Origin: Limnanthes douglasii subsp. nivea
Taxonomy: Eukaryota > Streptophyta > Magnoliopsida > Brassicales > Limnanthaceae
Length of the DNA: 64,000 nucleotides
Assembly (NCBI GenBank): GCA_036936605.1
Contig: JAUPFV010000003.1
Location: forward strand, 108,509,278 to 108,573,277
Direction of reading: 5' to 3'
Made by a program: the position numbers and the translations under genes. Positions within the stretch are counted from its first letter, which is position 1. Each line of letters starts with the position of its first letter. Of the stretch, positions 29,961 through 43,083 are shown piece after piece. The notes below the pieces were generated by a model. The model did not search any database. It saw only the letters and a list, made by a program, of their open reading frames with translations, and had not been told where the DNA came from.

Positions 29961-30199
29961 TTGCAATTTGCCCCAAAGACGATCAACCATTGTGTATTTT
30001 TCAAAATAAAAAATTTATCATCACTTAAAAAAATTTGGTTCACTTAAAAAAAATTGGCCAACCAAATTTTTTTTATTTATAACCTCATATATATATATGA
30101 CACCTCGTTAAAATCTTCGCGCGCCACCAAGAGAGGAAATATTATGCCTTTGTACAAGTAAACAATCAATAATATAATAAATGTTACAAATACTCACAA

Positions 30200-32450
30200 T
30201 GCAACTTTAAATGCTCGATATTCCAAGGATACTGCAAAAGTTTCCCCTCTATCTTGGAGGTGATACGTACTTGGTTTGCTTCTCTCTATCATAGAATAAG
30301 GACATTCCCAGTTTAGGGCCATTTTTTACAACCTTTTATCCTTCGTATGCAAGAATATTTTTCTCAACATTTTGTCTCCCACCTTGAAATCCCTTCGCTT
30401 TAACTTTGAATTATAGCGAATCCTCGTCAAAGTTTGATAATGAGTTGAATTCAAATGTTCCATAACCCTATTTTCTTTAATTAAATCAAGTTCGTTTTTT
30501 TCGTCCACTTATTAGTATCCTAGGATTAATGGTGTATCATATAAGATGGTAAAGTTAATTCTGAAGAACTCACAATATCCATCCCATATAATAAGACAAA
30601 AAATGTCTCTTGTGTTGTTTCTCTATGTGTTGTCTTATAAACCCACAACACCTCTTGTAAGTAACTAGGCCATTCCCTAACAGCTCCTGTCAAATTTTTC
30701 TTCAACCCTTCTAAAATAGATATGTTCGTTACTTCAACATGTTCATTCGCCTGAAGATGAAAGGGTGTTGAAAAATACTGTATAATTTCTCTCGAATTAA
30801 AGAAAGAAGTCATTTCTCTAATCTTCCGATGAACTCTAAAATGACAACAAATATTATTCATAATGAACTTGATAACATCTTTATCTCTTGTACCTGACAA
30901 TGAACTCTAATCTTTATCTCTTGTACCAGAAGAGCTAACCCTCGAATCTCACATAGATATAACACTAATTAGTATTTATTAACCTCGGATATCATCATCA
31001 TGTGATTTGCTACCAACTGTGAATTTATCTTCAACTGAACTATTTTTTCCCCACAAATACTGGAAATCCTTATACCAGCTAAAGAAGCCTTGTACTCAAC
31101 TTTATTTTTCATGCGTGGAATCTAAATCGAATGGTCTGATACATAGTTTATCGAGAAGGAGCAATCAAATGTACCCGCACACTTGATCCCAATATACTAT
31201 AACCACCATCTATTTGAACCACTCATGTTGATTCTACTAGCAACAATTCTTCAACAGTTTCCTCATGAGACCGATTTGAGTGAAATTCAACAAAACAAAT
31301 CTGCTAGAGCTTGAGGCTTAATAGATGTCTGAGGAGCAAAATTTATATCAAAATCTCTTAACTCAACCGACCATTTATTCATTCTGCTAGAAATATTTGG
31401 TCGTTTTAATACATTATTCAATAGAAAAAAGGTTTGAACAACAATTGTATGAGCTTGAAAATAATGGCACATTTTCCTAGCAGCAACCACCAAGGCTAAA
31501 ATCAACTTCTCAAGCCTTAAGTATCTTTTTTCTTCGATGCCAAAAACACTTACTCACATAATAGACTACATAAAAGCTCCACTTTCTTCCCTTATCAACA
31601 CATCACTGACAGTGAAATCTGACACCGCTACGTACAAGAATAGTTGTTCTTAGATTCGAGGCTTGGATAAAATCTCAGGTGATAATAATTGTTATTTAAT
31701 CTGTGAAAACAACTCTTCACATTTTCGTGTCCACGTAAATTTCTTTGGTCGACGCAAAACTTGGAAAAAAAGCACATTTGTCAGAAAATAGAGAAATAAT
31801 CTATTTAAAACTACCAACCTTCTGGTCAGCATTTGCATTTCTTTGATTGTCCGAGGTAAATTCATTAATACCAAAGCTTTTAACTGATCAGGATCAGATT
31901 CTATTCCATTCTCACTTATGATATAACCTAAAATTTTCCCTTATTTAACTCCGAAAGTTCATTTTTCCGAATTCAATTTCAAACGGATAGCTTTGAGATT
32001 CAAGAAATTTTCATTCAAATCTCATGAATGTTCATCATCCGAGATGATTTTAACTAACACATCATCAATATAAACTTTCATATTTCTCCCAATCTGAGAA
32101 GAAAAAACCTTGTTGACCAATCTTTGATATGTTGGCCCAACATTCTTAAGACGAAAATGCATAACTTGGTAACAATGCAATCCTCGATCAGTAATAAACG
32201 TAGTAATTTCTTGGTCCTTTGGTTTCATTTAGATCTGATTATAACCTGCTAATGCATCCATAAAATAAAGAAGTTTAATACTTAATGTCACATCGTAAAC
32301 ATACATTCTCCATTTTTTGTTCTTCTTTTTTACTAACACTAGATTTGCTATCCATATCGGGTATTGCGCCTCCCATATATGTCCGACCCTAGATAAACAA
32401 TCTGATTCATCCATAATTGCCTCGTTTCTCTAAAAAAACCTCATCTATTT
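30200..32450 (-). pseudogene. Tat-B integrase, RNase H and RT, decayed
   Basis: Integrase pieces: 30900-30526 (FSTPFHLQANEHVEVTN, the DDE Glu region, and GTRDKDVIKFIMNNICCHF) and 30508-30326 (RRDFKVGDKMLRKIF). RNase H near 31505-31287 (KMCHYFQAHTIVVQT). RT in 32414-31692 with VYIDDVLVK and the DRGLHCYQVM block. All pieces are in the order and orientation of Tat-A but are split by frameshifts and stops. Near 32290 the RT lacks the segment between VKKK..WRM and FMDALAGYN. Confidence 0.85.
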
Positions 32451-35150
32451 TGAATGATGGGCTTGACCTTCAGATTTAATGCCAATCTGTGACATATTAC
32501 CTCGGATAGAACCCCTAGCACACCCTTAGTTCTTCAAGCAAAAACATCCATGTTATCAGACAAAAACTTCAACAATGGGTATCGTAAAGTAGGTGACAAT
32601 AATGTCCATATTCATAAAAATTTCCCACTTAGAAACATATAATCCTCGACATTTTCTCCCACTACTAAAGGATCCATGATTTCTCTCAGATCATCTACAC
32701 CTTACTTTTCTAAAGTCAGCCCCTAAATTGATATTCAGTCATTTGGTCACTGGAAACGATCCTTTTAGGATGCAAAGTTGCTGCATAACACTTTTTTGCC
32801 ACTTGTTGATCACTTTGAACTACTCTAACGCGATAACCATTTACATATTTCAAACACTAGTGGATAGTTAAGACAACAACATACATCATTGAAAACCAAT
32901 ACCTTTAAAAGATAACATTATAACTAGTCGGACATTCGACCACCATGAATAAAAATTCAACTCTCTTCTTAAAGGGAATTTTCCCAAGTAAAACTCCCCC
33001 TCTAATTCCCCGATAACATATGTTGTCACTCATATAAATCCAATTATGGTATGCTCAGATCGAAGAATCATGGGTGGGTTACACATCTTATCATATGTTG
33101 ACTTGAACAGTACATCTGATAAACTTGTACTATCAATCGAGATATATTGTATTTCAATCATTGTAATGTCCACCCCTATTACTATTTCATCCTCATGAGG
33201 CTCAACTATACCCATTAGATCGTCTTATGCAAACATAATAAAGGGTGTTTCCTTTTTCCCATACAAGTGGGTGGATATTTTACCTTCTAGTTGGGTTCGA
33301 AAACTCACCACGTACCTATTTCTAGAATTGTTCGTATTACCAGTTATTGTATCTCCTCATTAAAAATATTCATATAAACTTCGAACACTTAACTATTGGT
33401 TCTTCCACAACCATCGGGATTAAAAATGATATGGGTCTAAATCCAAATATTATGATGCTGCATCAAACCTTTCCAATTTAGAATCCATGATCATCAACAT
33501 ATTCTCCTACTTCAAATTCGTGTTAACAACCTGATGTGCTGGGATTATTCCGTCCATTATTCTTTCCTTTAACAAAATTCGTTAAGTTGTCATTTTCTAT
33601 CAAAATCTGAATTTCTTTCTTTAATGATATGTAATCAGCACTATCATGTCCTATGTTATTGTGGTACCTGCAAAACTCGTTGTTTCGCTCCTCCGCTGGC
33701 CTATTTATTAGAGCTGGTTTTCTAAAGTTGACATGATTCTTAACTCTTTTGAAGATGATTGTCACATTCTCTGTTAACTCTGCAAAATACTTTAGCCTTA
33801 TCCATCAATTGGGCCTCACTTGAGTAGGTGGATAACTAACTGGTTGAAAATTCGAAGGTGCTCCTGTTCGAGGAGGAAGAATAGTTTGGACGAGTTGGTA
33901 CCTGAGAATTCGAAGTGCTTCCCTGATACCTTTGACCAGTAGGTGCATGCACCAAATTTCTTTGAATATAACTTGATCCACATCAAACTCTCGTAAACAC
34001 TTCCACCTTAATCTGCTCATCAACTTGAGTCATCAAAGCTCCAAATACCAATGCCCTTCTCCTCGTAGTCTCATTTACTAGATCCCCTATAAGCAATCCT
34101 TGCCTAAAAGCGGTCATAGAAACAAGCTCTTCACAATCTTCTAATTATGTCTTTGTTAACACAAATCGTCTAGTATAATCTATTTAATTTTCCCCAACTA
34201 CTTGTTTGCACTGTATTATTATGTCAGTATTGGCTTGTATGTCTTCTCTTTCTACGGATTGTCTTCGGAATGCAGTGTAAAGAATCATAAAGTTGGTTAT
34301 AAATCCCCATGGGATTCTATTATACCACTTATGGTGGTGTCTTTAAAAGTTTGGGAGAATGGTATGTAGACCAGTCTATCATCATCCTCAAAATTCATTG
34401 TATAATTTTTAAACTGCTCAATATAATCATTAGGATCCTGTGTTCCATCAAGTTTTTTGATATTTAAGATATCAAAACGTTTAAGAAGATGTATTAACCT
34501 AATGTCAACAGACAAATGAGAATTCCTCCAATCCATACCTTGTATATATTGATCAACTCCAGTTGTTCCCATAACTGTATATAGGCTTTGGTCTGCAACA
34601 TTGACGTACTGGTCAGGTGTGTTACCCGCATACAACAAGTTGCCCCTCATACTTTGAGGTCTGCCTCCTTATCCAATCTATGATCTTTGTGTGTTTTCCG
34701 ACGTTGAGTCCCCTCTCCCTTTGAATAACGCTAGCATTTCCCTTTAAAAGAATCACCCTCATAATTTGAACTATAAAATTCACTATCACTAATCAAAATA
34801 TATTGATGCTTATCTCTCTTTTTTCCTTTAGAGAAGAATGATGCTCTCTATCTGACTAAAAACATGTTTTTTTATGTCCGCTTCAAACTCGGAGAGCAGT
34901 GTAAGATTAATAAGACAAATTTTCCAATTCTTTTTTCTCCTTCACTTTTCGCACCTTGGATTTTAGCCTACCCGATTGGATTTGTTTTTCTCTTAAAATG
35001 AAATCATCATTCAAGACAGTTATATTCTCTAATAACTGATTCATTCGATTTTTAATATCATATTTCTCACGCTACTCTATATTCTGGCTGTCACCTCAGT
35101 TTTCTTCTCTAAGCATGTGTGACTCAAGTGCTTTGTTTTCTACTTGCCCT
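32451..35150 (-). pseudogene. Tat-B protease-gag segment, copy 1, decayed
   Basis: Protease pieces at 33215-33030 (PHEDEIVIGVDI...FKSTYDKM). Gag zinc knuckle at 33765-33523 (CRYHNNIGHDSADY; the last Cys is replaced by Tyr). Capsid part at 34650-34297 (RFDILNIKKLDGTQDPNDYIEQFKN). The segment breaks off at about 35150 without reaching a 5' LTR. It duplicates 40113-42930. Confidence 0.8.
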
Positions 35151-36413
35151 GTGGTATATCTCCTCGATTGATTAATACGATAAGGGCATAAGAGTAATTT
35201 CAAGTAGAAAAAAAAATCAAACATTAAAATATAACGTATTAAATAGAAATGGAGTCGTGTCTTACTTTTATTTTGTTGGCATACTAGTAAAAAATATATG
35301 ATAAACCAATAGGAACGGGAACGTGTAATTATAAAATTTTAAATAAAATTAAATATAAATATATGTTCAAAAACATTTTGGTGATCATATATTATTTTTT
35401 TAGTTTTACTTTTCTGTATGTGAAATCAATTTTATTTTTCTAAATAACATGTATATGAGCTAGGCTTGAGCTCTCACAATTTTTGTTAGATATCTCACCT
35501 AAAAGCCTAAAAATTTCTTTAAACATGTAAAATATATTATACTCATATAACTTAATATTAATTATCTTATGTTACTAAGACACACAAACCTTAATCCAAT
35601 CTACCTAAAACTTTATATCACTAACATAAACACTAAAAAATTGATGAGCATGAATTGAGACACAAAAAAAAAAATTAGCTCGAATCTGAAATGGGTTGTC
35701 TTCTCTTTGATGATTTTTTCTATAGGTAAAACAAGCTACTGTAAACGGTCTAAACTTCGACCTTTATTTCTTCCAATTTTGTTCTCGAACCCAAGACATC
35801 AAGAGTCTTGTGGAGGATAATTTAAAAACTTATCTCACTAAATCAGTGAGAAAGCGCTCCGCGATGGGGCCAAAAACATTATTTGTGAAAATCGATTCGG
35901 ATTTTTGAATTCTAACTTACATGAGCTTTACGATACGATAATTTAGGTAATTGAAGAGTTTTTTTTGTCAAAAACTGTAGCATTTTTGTATTATCCATGC
36001 TAAATTACATGAATTTTTGCATTATTAATGATAATTTGTAGACTATTTTTGAATTCTTGATAGGAATGAAACATATATTTTTGCATGAACAATATGAAAA
36101 TGACATGTATTCTCACATTTCCATTCTGAACATGCTATGGTATTTTGTATAGTTCATGTAAAATTTCTCAGCATGATCATAGTATTCACTTGAACATATT
36201 TCAATAATATCTTATAGTTAATTATATTGTTACTTGTATGTGTTTAAGTGATTACGTTGGTTTATGACTAATCACGTACTCTATCTATATATATATATAT
36301 ATATATATGTCAAGTTCTTATGTATTGTAGATACCTCATATTTATGAACATACATATAAACAGGTTGAGGATGAATAACTTATTAAGATATCTATTGAGG
36401 AACATGTAGATGC
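35151..36413. other. AT-rich DNA between broken elements, nothing assigned
   Basis: No gene seen. A TA microsatellite lies near 36281-36308. Around 35760-35880 the minus strand has a GGGTTCGAGAAC stretch that recalls a tRNA B box, but no A box at the right distance. Confidence 0.4.
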
Positions 36414-37100
36414 ATGATGTTTGTTTACGGATTTTGCATTTATGTTTATGATTACACGAAGCCTAAGTTGATCAAGTGGATTGAATGTATAGGTCGTAAT
36501 CTAGGATTAATCATCTACATTAGCCTATATAATGATAGACTAAATGGGAAATACTCAAGGCTGTTTTACAAATGCAAGAGGTATAGTGTTTTAACAAAAA
36601 AAATTGGTAAAAGATGCAAAGAAAATATAAACATAAAAATATAATTGTTATATTCAACTAAACATGTGTTTACTAATAGTACTCTTTGGTTATTGGAGAC
36701 TAATATTTATATATGGGCAACAAAACTACTCGTCGCTCAAGAACTTTAATGGTCATTTATAAGTCGTCAAACTAAAATCAGACAAAGAGAAGTCGGTTCG
36801 TAAAAGTATTGTTATCAAGTGTGTAACCTATATATATATATATATAAGTTTGAAGAATTATAACCTGATATATACATCAAACATGTGCAACATTTAAAAT
36901 ATTTGACAAAAACATCATTTTATTGAAAAAATCGGTCAGTCTCACATGCAATACTTGTTACAAAAACATAAAAAAGAACAATTACTTACAGTGGACGTGA
37001 ATCCTACAAGTAGTGAGTTGTTGTGCATGTTTTCACAAGTATTTATCCTGAAAAGTAGTTACATGACATTGAGGTACTAATGCTATTGTTTGAAACTGTT
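36414..37100 (+). pseudogene. second MULE transposase remnant
   Basis: Begins with a FAR1-like N-terminal part (KPKLIKWIECIGRNLGLIIY...NGKYSRLF), then a QQNYSS..NGHL..VKLKSDKEK stretch equal to the HNH..GH..RL blocks, and later IEKIGQSHMQYLLQK and VFILKSSYMTLRY, the segment that also occurs at 25640-25780. Frames change several times. It ends where the Tat-D LTR starts (about 37106). Confidence 0.7.
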
Positions 37101-37105
37101 GATGT

Positions 37106-37490
37106 TGATGATAAAATTTTTTGGTTCATGGGTAAAAGAGGGAAGATCTTTTAGCTGGTTGATATTAAGTATTTTTGTTGAGTGTAGTGAGATAAATGAG
37201 GTGTATACTTGTATATAATGTTTATAGAAATAGTCCAACCCATTTAATGTTGCTGGTTGGGTATTTATATTGTTTTCCTAGGACCCATGGGTCATGCGGG
37301 TCAGATATTGTATTCGGGTCAATCATATGACCCCCAAGCCCAAGAACTAAGGTGTTAAGAACATAGTTGAGTCATTGGCCCACTTGTGTTAATGTTTATT
37401 TGTTTGAATTTTACTTATCTTGTCCGAAATTTCCCTTCGAATAAAATCAGAATCACTATGATATCCCTCAAAGGATATCTGATATGATCA
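37106..37490 (-). repeat. LTR of Tat-D (3' LTR of a minus-strand element)
   Basis: TGATGATAAAA...GATATGATCA, matching the reverse complement of the solo LTR at 28283-28626. The next bases, TATAGCCCCTTAG, look like a weak PPT complement, and an aORF fragment follows at 38076, as in Tat-A. The left boundary is uncertain by tens of bases. Confidence 0.6.
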
Positions 37491-38075
37491 TATAGCCCCT
37501 TAGCTCTTTCAAAAACATTAGAATAACTAACCATGATGGATAATGTTGGATTCTCCTTCAAAGTAAATTTGAATGGTCAATCGAACAGTTCAAAAGTTGT
37601 GACTTTATAATTAATTCTTTGTTACACGTGTTAGTTCTTAATTGAACATACTAGCCATTTTTCTTAGGTACTTGTATCTAAACTACAAAAATTAATGGGA
37701 CTATAGTTAATAGCCTTTAATCATTACTCAGGCGATTCACCTCCCCTAGGTAAAGTACATCAAGTAGATTCCTCTACTACATAAGTGTGAATTTGTTTTA
37801 CTGTTTCTATTTCTAGAGTGAGAAAAATTTCAAATTTCAATTATAGAGAGAAACTTTGAATCATCACAAGTTTTTAGCTTTTCTAATATTTCTCGGGAAT
37901 TTTATGTTTACGGCGAGAACTACCTTACTTAAACTACCTTACTTAAACTACCTTACTTAAAGGACGTTGGCTGAATCTGTCTGAGTTAGAGAAAGAGAAA
38001 AAAGAGTCCAGAATCGCTGCCGGACTACTTGTTTCTCATGGTGAATTGATCATAAAAGAGATACCATAACCAGGC

Positions 38076-38603
38076 ATGAGTTCATCTTCTCATAGACCAT
38101 CGGTAGTTTCCAGAAAAACTTGTATTGCTCTATCTTTAACAAATCTTGAACCACCGGTTCAGTTAATTGAAAAATCTATTACCAAAACTAGAGTCATTAA
38201 CAGTCTTAAAGCTTCGTCTTCTTTCATTTTTATGAGGTCAGATGCACCTCAAATGATTACTATGCTTTTTAAAACCAAAACGATAACCTCATCTGCCATG
38301 GATATATAAAAACTCATTAAAGGTTCTACAATGGTAGAGCTCCAGTGTTGCCTACTTCGGATCCAAATCCATCAATTCCACCCACTGAGTTTTCTCGTAT
38401 TGAAAAATATGATACTTGACTCAAGTTAGGAGATCAACGACCACAGATAATGGAAGAGAAGATGAATGATAGTGAGGAAGATACCACATTGGAGATATCT
38501 GGTCATACTGGTGTGGTATAGTTCGGGAAAATAAGGAGAAAGTAAGACTGCCAGATGCAAAACCGCTTTCGGAGTGCCTTTTTGGGAAAGTTGGGCCTAA
38601 CTT
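38076..38603 (+). pseudogene. antisense ORF fragment of Tat-D
   Basis: A 77-codon open stretch (38076-38309) followed by decayed sequence. From 38262 to 38603 it aligns with 43905-44247 of Tat-C, including GGATCCAAATCCATCAATTC. Homology stops abruptly at 38603, where AT-rich hAT-like DNA begins. It represents the N-terminal half of the aORF in a family other than Tat-A. Confidence 0.6.
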
Positions 38604-40104
38604 CCCCAATTTATACTATCACTTTTGGAGAGAAAAAGAAAACATTTTATTTTAATTAAATTAATAATTATGTTTTGAATTTGAATTTATACTCATTGCA
38701 CGAGTCTTGCAGATAAAAAGGAAAAATATTTATAAAAAATAAATTAAAAAATCAAATTTAATGTTTAAATATAAAATGCTATACTTCAAAATATAGTCTT
38801 TTTCGGAGGGAACCCGCAACCGCTACTCAGAGTGCAACGAGTGCGCACAGGGTAAACCCTCAATCTGACGCGATAGCCTGCAAACCAACTTCAGAAGGTA
38901 AACCACACAAGGTGACAAACTCAACCGAGAAAGCGTATGTAGAGGGACCCGAACTCATGACCTTTTGGTCACAAGCATACCATACTCAACCAACTCGGCT
39001 ACCCCTTTGGGGGCTATTTCAAAATATATTGTACATACTATCTAGTGTTAATTAGAAAATATTTTGTTATCTATTTCATAATTAGAGAAATAATAGTAGA
39101 GGTACCTAATATCAAACTATATTGTCATCTAATACCAAACAATTATGTTCGCTTACTTAATATCCATCACATCTATATAATTAATATATAGTTTTGGCAT
39201 ATGGTAATAGATACTTGTCTTTTAACTTAATAAAAAATATTAGACTGACTTGGTTTTGATACTAATTGTAAAAAAAAACATGTTTAAAAAACATCAAAAT
39301 TAATATTTATATATATAAATACTATTTTCAAAATATATGATATCTAGTAATGATTATCAAATATTTTGTAATTTATGGATAATTAATATATGAGTTTGGT
39401 ATATGTTATTAAATATTTTCTTAATTTAATTAATTAATAATACAGCAAAATGAAACTATTTTAGAAAAAGAAATTAAAATAAATTGAAAATTAAAATTCA
39501 ATATTAAAAAATATAGAATGATATTTTTCAAAATGTATTGTATCGAATGATAATTAGCAAATATTTTGTATTTTTGTTATGTTATTAATATTTAATATAT
39601 TGTTTTGGTATATGTTAGTAATTTTTTTAATTCAATTAATAATATTAATAATATTAATAATATTATACCAATATTGATAGTATCAGTTTTATAGAGAAAA
39701 TAAAAATATTTAAAAGAAAGAAATTGAAAAATCAAATTTAATATTTAAATGTTAAAATATTTCAATAAATAGTGTATATATAAACAAATAATATATAGTT
39801 ATGATATTATTGAATACAAGTACTAATATTAATAAATTTATTTTAATGTTTGATAAATAATATTAAATAATTTATTATTTTATAATATTAATTTAGCGGA
39901 TACCCATCAGGTATTATCCAGTGGGTCGGGTTGTGTTGGGTACCCGTGAGAAATTTCTTAAACTTATAAGTCCTCCCAAATCCGGTGGGTTGTAAATTTT
40001 CAAACCCACAACCCATCCGTGGAAATTTTTTAGAACCCATAACCCATCCCATCTGGTCGACTCATGTCAAGTATCCGCGGGTTTGGAAAAAATTGTTATC
40101 CCTA
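38604..40104 (-). mobile_element. second hAT-like AT-rich element, left end lost
   Basis: The right end, read on the minus strand, starts TAGGGATAACAATTTTTTCC, followed by a subterminal stretch with GGGTTATGGGTT and GGGTTGTGGGTTTGAAAATTT that is shared with the first 120 bp of 24337-25585. The left terminus is missing; the sequence joins aORF material at 38603. The 8 bases after the end (40105-40112, ACGTCAAC) read as part of the RT frame, consistent with insertion into the RT of the right Tat-B segment. Confidence 0.6.
38796..39015 (-). mobile_element. tRNA-derived SINE
   Basis: Read on the minus strand, an A box TAGCCGAGTTGG (about 39002-38991) and a B box GAGTTCGGGTCCC (about 38956-38944) lie about 45 bp apart, as in RNA polymerase III promoters. 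A body of about 150 bp follows, ending GAAAAAGAC. It is flanked by an 11-bp direct repeat, TTCAAAATATA (38785-38795 and 39018-39028). The boundary next to the right repeat is uncertain by 2 bp. It is inserted in the hAT-like element, so it is the younger of the two. Confidence 0.85.
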
Positions 40105-40112
40105 ACGTCAAC

Positions 40113-42930
40113 GCAAATTTTTTATTTTCCGTTCTTATTTTTTATTAACACAGGATTTGCAGTCCATAACACGTATCGCGCTTCCTGTATATGTCCAACC
40201 CTAGATAAATAATTCACTTCATCCATAATTGCCTCGGTTTCTCTACAAAAAAGATCGTCTATTTTGAATGATGGGCATGAACTTCAGATTTAAGGCCAAT
40301 CTATGACATATTACCTCAGATGGAACCCCTACCACATTCTCAGTTTTCCAATAAAAAACATCAATGTTATCAGACAAAAACTTCAACAATTGGTATCGTA
40401 AAGTAGGTACAATAATGTCCTTATTCACAATTTTTTCCCACTTAAAAACATATACTCCTCAACATTTTCTCCCATTAATAAAGAACCCAAGGTTTCTCTC
40501 GGATCATCTACACCTTTCTTATCTAAAGTCAACCCTCATAATTGATATTCAGTTATTTGGTCACTCGAAACAATCCTTTTAGAATGCAAAGTTGTTGCAT
40601 AACACTTTTTTGCCACTTGTTGATCACTTCAAACTACTCTGACGCGATCACCAATTACATATTTCAAACACTGGCAGAAAGTTTAGACAACAACATACAT
40701 CATTGACGACCAAGACCTCTGAAAGATAATGTTATACCTTGTCGGATATTCGAACACCATGAATAAAACTCCAACTCTCTTCTTCAAAGGGCATTTTCCC
40801 AATTAAAACCCCTCCTCTAATTCCCCGATAACATGTGTTGTCATTCGTGTAAATTTAATTATGGTATGCTCAGGTCTAAGAATCATGGGTGGGTTACGCA
40901 TCCTATCATATATTGACTTGAACAATACATTTGCTAAACTTTTAGTATCATTCAAGATATACCAAATTTCAATCCATGTAATGTCCGATCCTATTACTAC
41001 TGCATCCTCATGCGGCCCAACTATTCCCTTAGATCGTCTTCTGTAAACATGATAAAGGGTGTTTCCTTATTCCCATACAAGTAGATGGCCATTTTTCCTT
41101 TTAGTTGAGTTGGCAAACTCACCACATTCCTCTTTCTAGAATTGTTCCTATTAACAGTTATCGCGTCGCCTCCGAAAATAGCTAAAGATTCAAAATATTC
41201 ACATAAACTTTGAACCTTCCCTGAACTACTGGTTCATCCCCAACCATTAGAAGTAAATGATCTGGGTCCGACTCCAAATATTCTGATGCTGCATCGAACC
41301 TTTCCAATTTGGAATCCATGATCATCAACGTATTCTCCTGCTTCAAATTCGTGTTAACAACTTGATGTGCTGACGTATTGGGATTATTCCGTCCACTGTT
41401 TTGTCCTTTAACAAAAGTCGTTAACTTTTCATTTTCTATCAAAATATAAATTTCTTTCTTTCATGTTATACAATAAGCAGTAATATGCCATATGTCATCG
41501 TGGTACCTGCAAAACTTGTTGTTTCACTCCTCCATTGGCTAATTTATTAGAGCTGGTTTTCTAAAGTTGACATGATTCTTAACTCTTTTGAAGATGGTTG
41601 CCACATTCTCTGTTAACTATGCAAAATAATCTAGCCTTATCCACCGAAGAGGTTGATAACTATCTGGTTGAGAATTTGAATGTGCTCTTGCTCGATGAGG
41701 AAGACTAGTATTCATCCTTAGACGAGTTGGTACCTGAGAATTCGCATTGCTTTCCTGATACCTTTGAGCGGTAGGTGCATTCCCCGAATTTCTTTGAGTA
41801 AAACTTGATCCACCTCGAACTCTCGTGAACTATTCCACATTAATCTTCTCCTCAACTTGAGCCATAAAATATCTAAATTCCAATGCCATTCTCCTCGTAG
41901 TCTCATTTGCTAGATCCCCTATAAGCAATCCTTCCCTAAAAGCGGTCATAGCAACAAGCTCTTCACAATCTTCCACTTCTGTCTTTGTTAACACAAATCG
42001 TCTAGTTTAATCTTTTTACTTTTCCCCAACTACTTGTTTGCACTGTGGCTCATATGTCTTAGCTCTCTACGGATTGTCTTCGGAATGCAATGTAAAGAAT
42101 CCTAAAGTTGGTTATAAATCCCCTCGAGATTCTATTATACCATTTATGATGGTGTCTTTAAAATTTGGGAGAATGGTATATAGACCAATTTATCATCATC
42201 CTCAAAATTTATCGTATAAATTTTTAAACTGCTCAATATGATCATCGGGATCTTGTGTTCCATCAAAATTTTAAATATTTGAGATATCAAAACGTCTAGG
42301 AAAATGTATCAACCGAATGTCAGCTGACAAATGAGAATTCCTCCAATCCACACCATGTGTATATTAATAAACTCTAGTTGTTCCCATAACTGCATATAAG
42401 CTTTGGTCTGCAACATTGACGTATTTTTAGGTGTGTTACCCTCATACAACGAGTTTCCCCTCATACTTTGAGGCCTATATCTTTATTCGCTTTATGCTCT
42501 TTGCGTGTTTTCAGACGTCGACTCCCCTCTCCATTCGAATAACGCTAGTATTTCCCTTTAAAAGAATCACCCTCATAATTTGAACTATAAAATTCACTAT
42601 CACTAATCTAAATATATCGATGTTTATCTTTTTTTTCCTTTCGAAAAGAATAATGCTCTCTATCTGACTAAAAATATGTTTTTATGGTCGCTTCAAACTT
42701 GGGGAGCTGTGTAAGATTAATAAGACAAATTTTTCCATTTTTTTTTTCTCTTTCACTTTTTGCACCTCGAATTTCAGCTTACCCGATTAGATTTGTTGTT
42801 CTCTTCGAACAAAATCATCATTCAAGACAATTATCTTTTTTAATAACTTATTCATTCGATTTTCAGTATCAGATTGCTCACGCTAATCTATATTCTGACT
42901 ATCACCTTAGTTTTCTTCTCTAAGCATATG
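40113..42930 (-). pseudogene. Tat-B gag-protease-RT(N) segment, copy 2, decayed
   Basis: In element order (high to low): gag leader (42930-42470), capsid region, gag C-terminus 41442-41182 (...LLLMVGDEPVV), protease with GPHEDAV-type block near 41020, and RT N-terminus 40428-40130 (LLKFLSDNIDVFYWKTENVVGVP, WTANPVLIK). RT stops at the hAT-like end (40104). Many frameshifts. Confidence 0.8.
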
Positions 42931-43059
42931 TGACTCAAGTGCTTTGTTTTCTACTTGCATTGTGGTATCAACTCTGTCTCCTGGTTCCATTGTCACCTCA
43001 ATCCGTAATTTCAATTACAAATTTTGTGGTTTTAGATTTGCTATCTAGGTACCTCGTAA

Positions 43060-43083
43060 TCTCTCTCCCACTGTGGTCGTCAA
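43060..43083 (-). promoter_or_regulatory. primer binding site of Tat-B
   Basis: The minus strand after the 5' LTR reads TTGACGACCACAGTGGGAG, a mutated form of the TTGGCGCCGTCTGTGGGAA site used by many Tat elements. Confidence 0.5.

Noticed and set aside
35700..35900. A second SINE
   Set aside because: A GGGTTCGAGAAC B-box-like stretch on the minus strand, but no A box at proper distance and no direct repeats.
38943..39002. A tRNA gene
   Set aside because: A and B boxes are present, but no cloverleaf could be drawn and the direct repeats and tail show a SINE.
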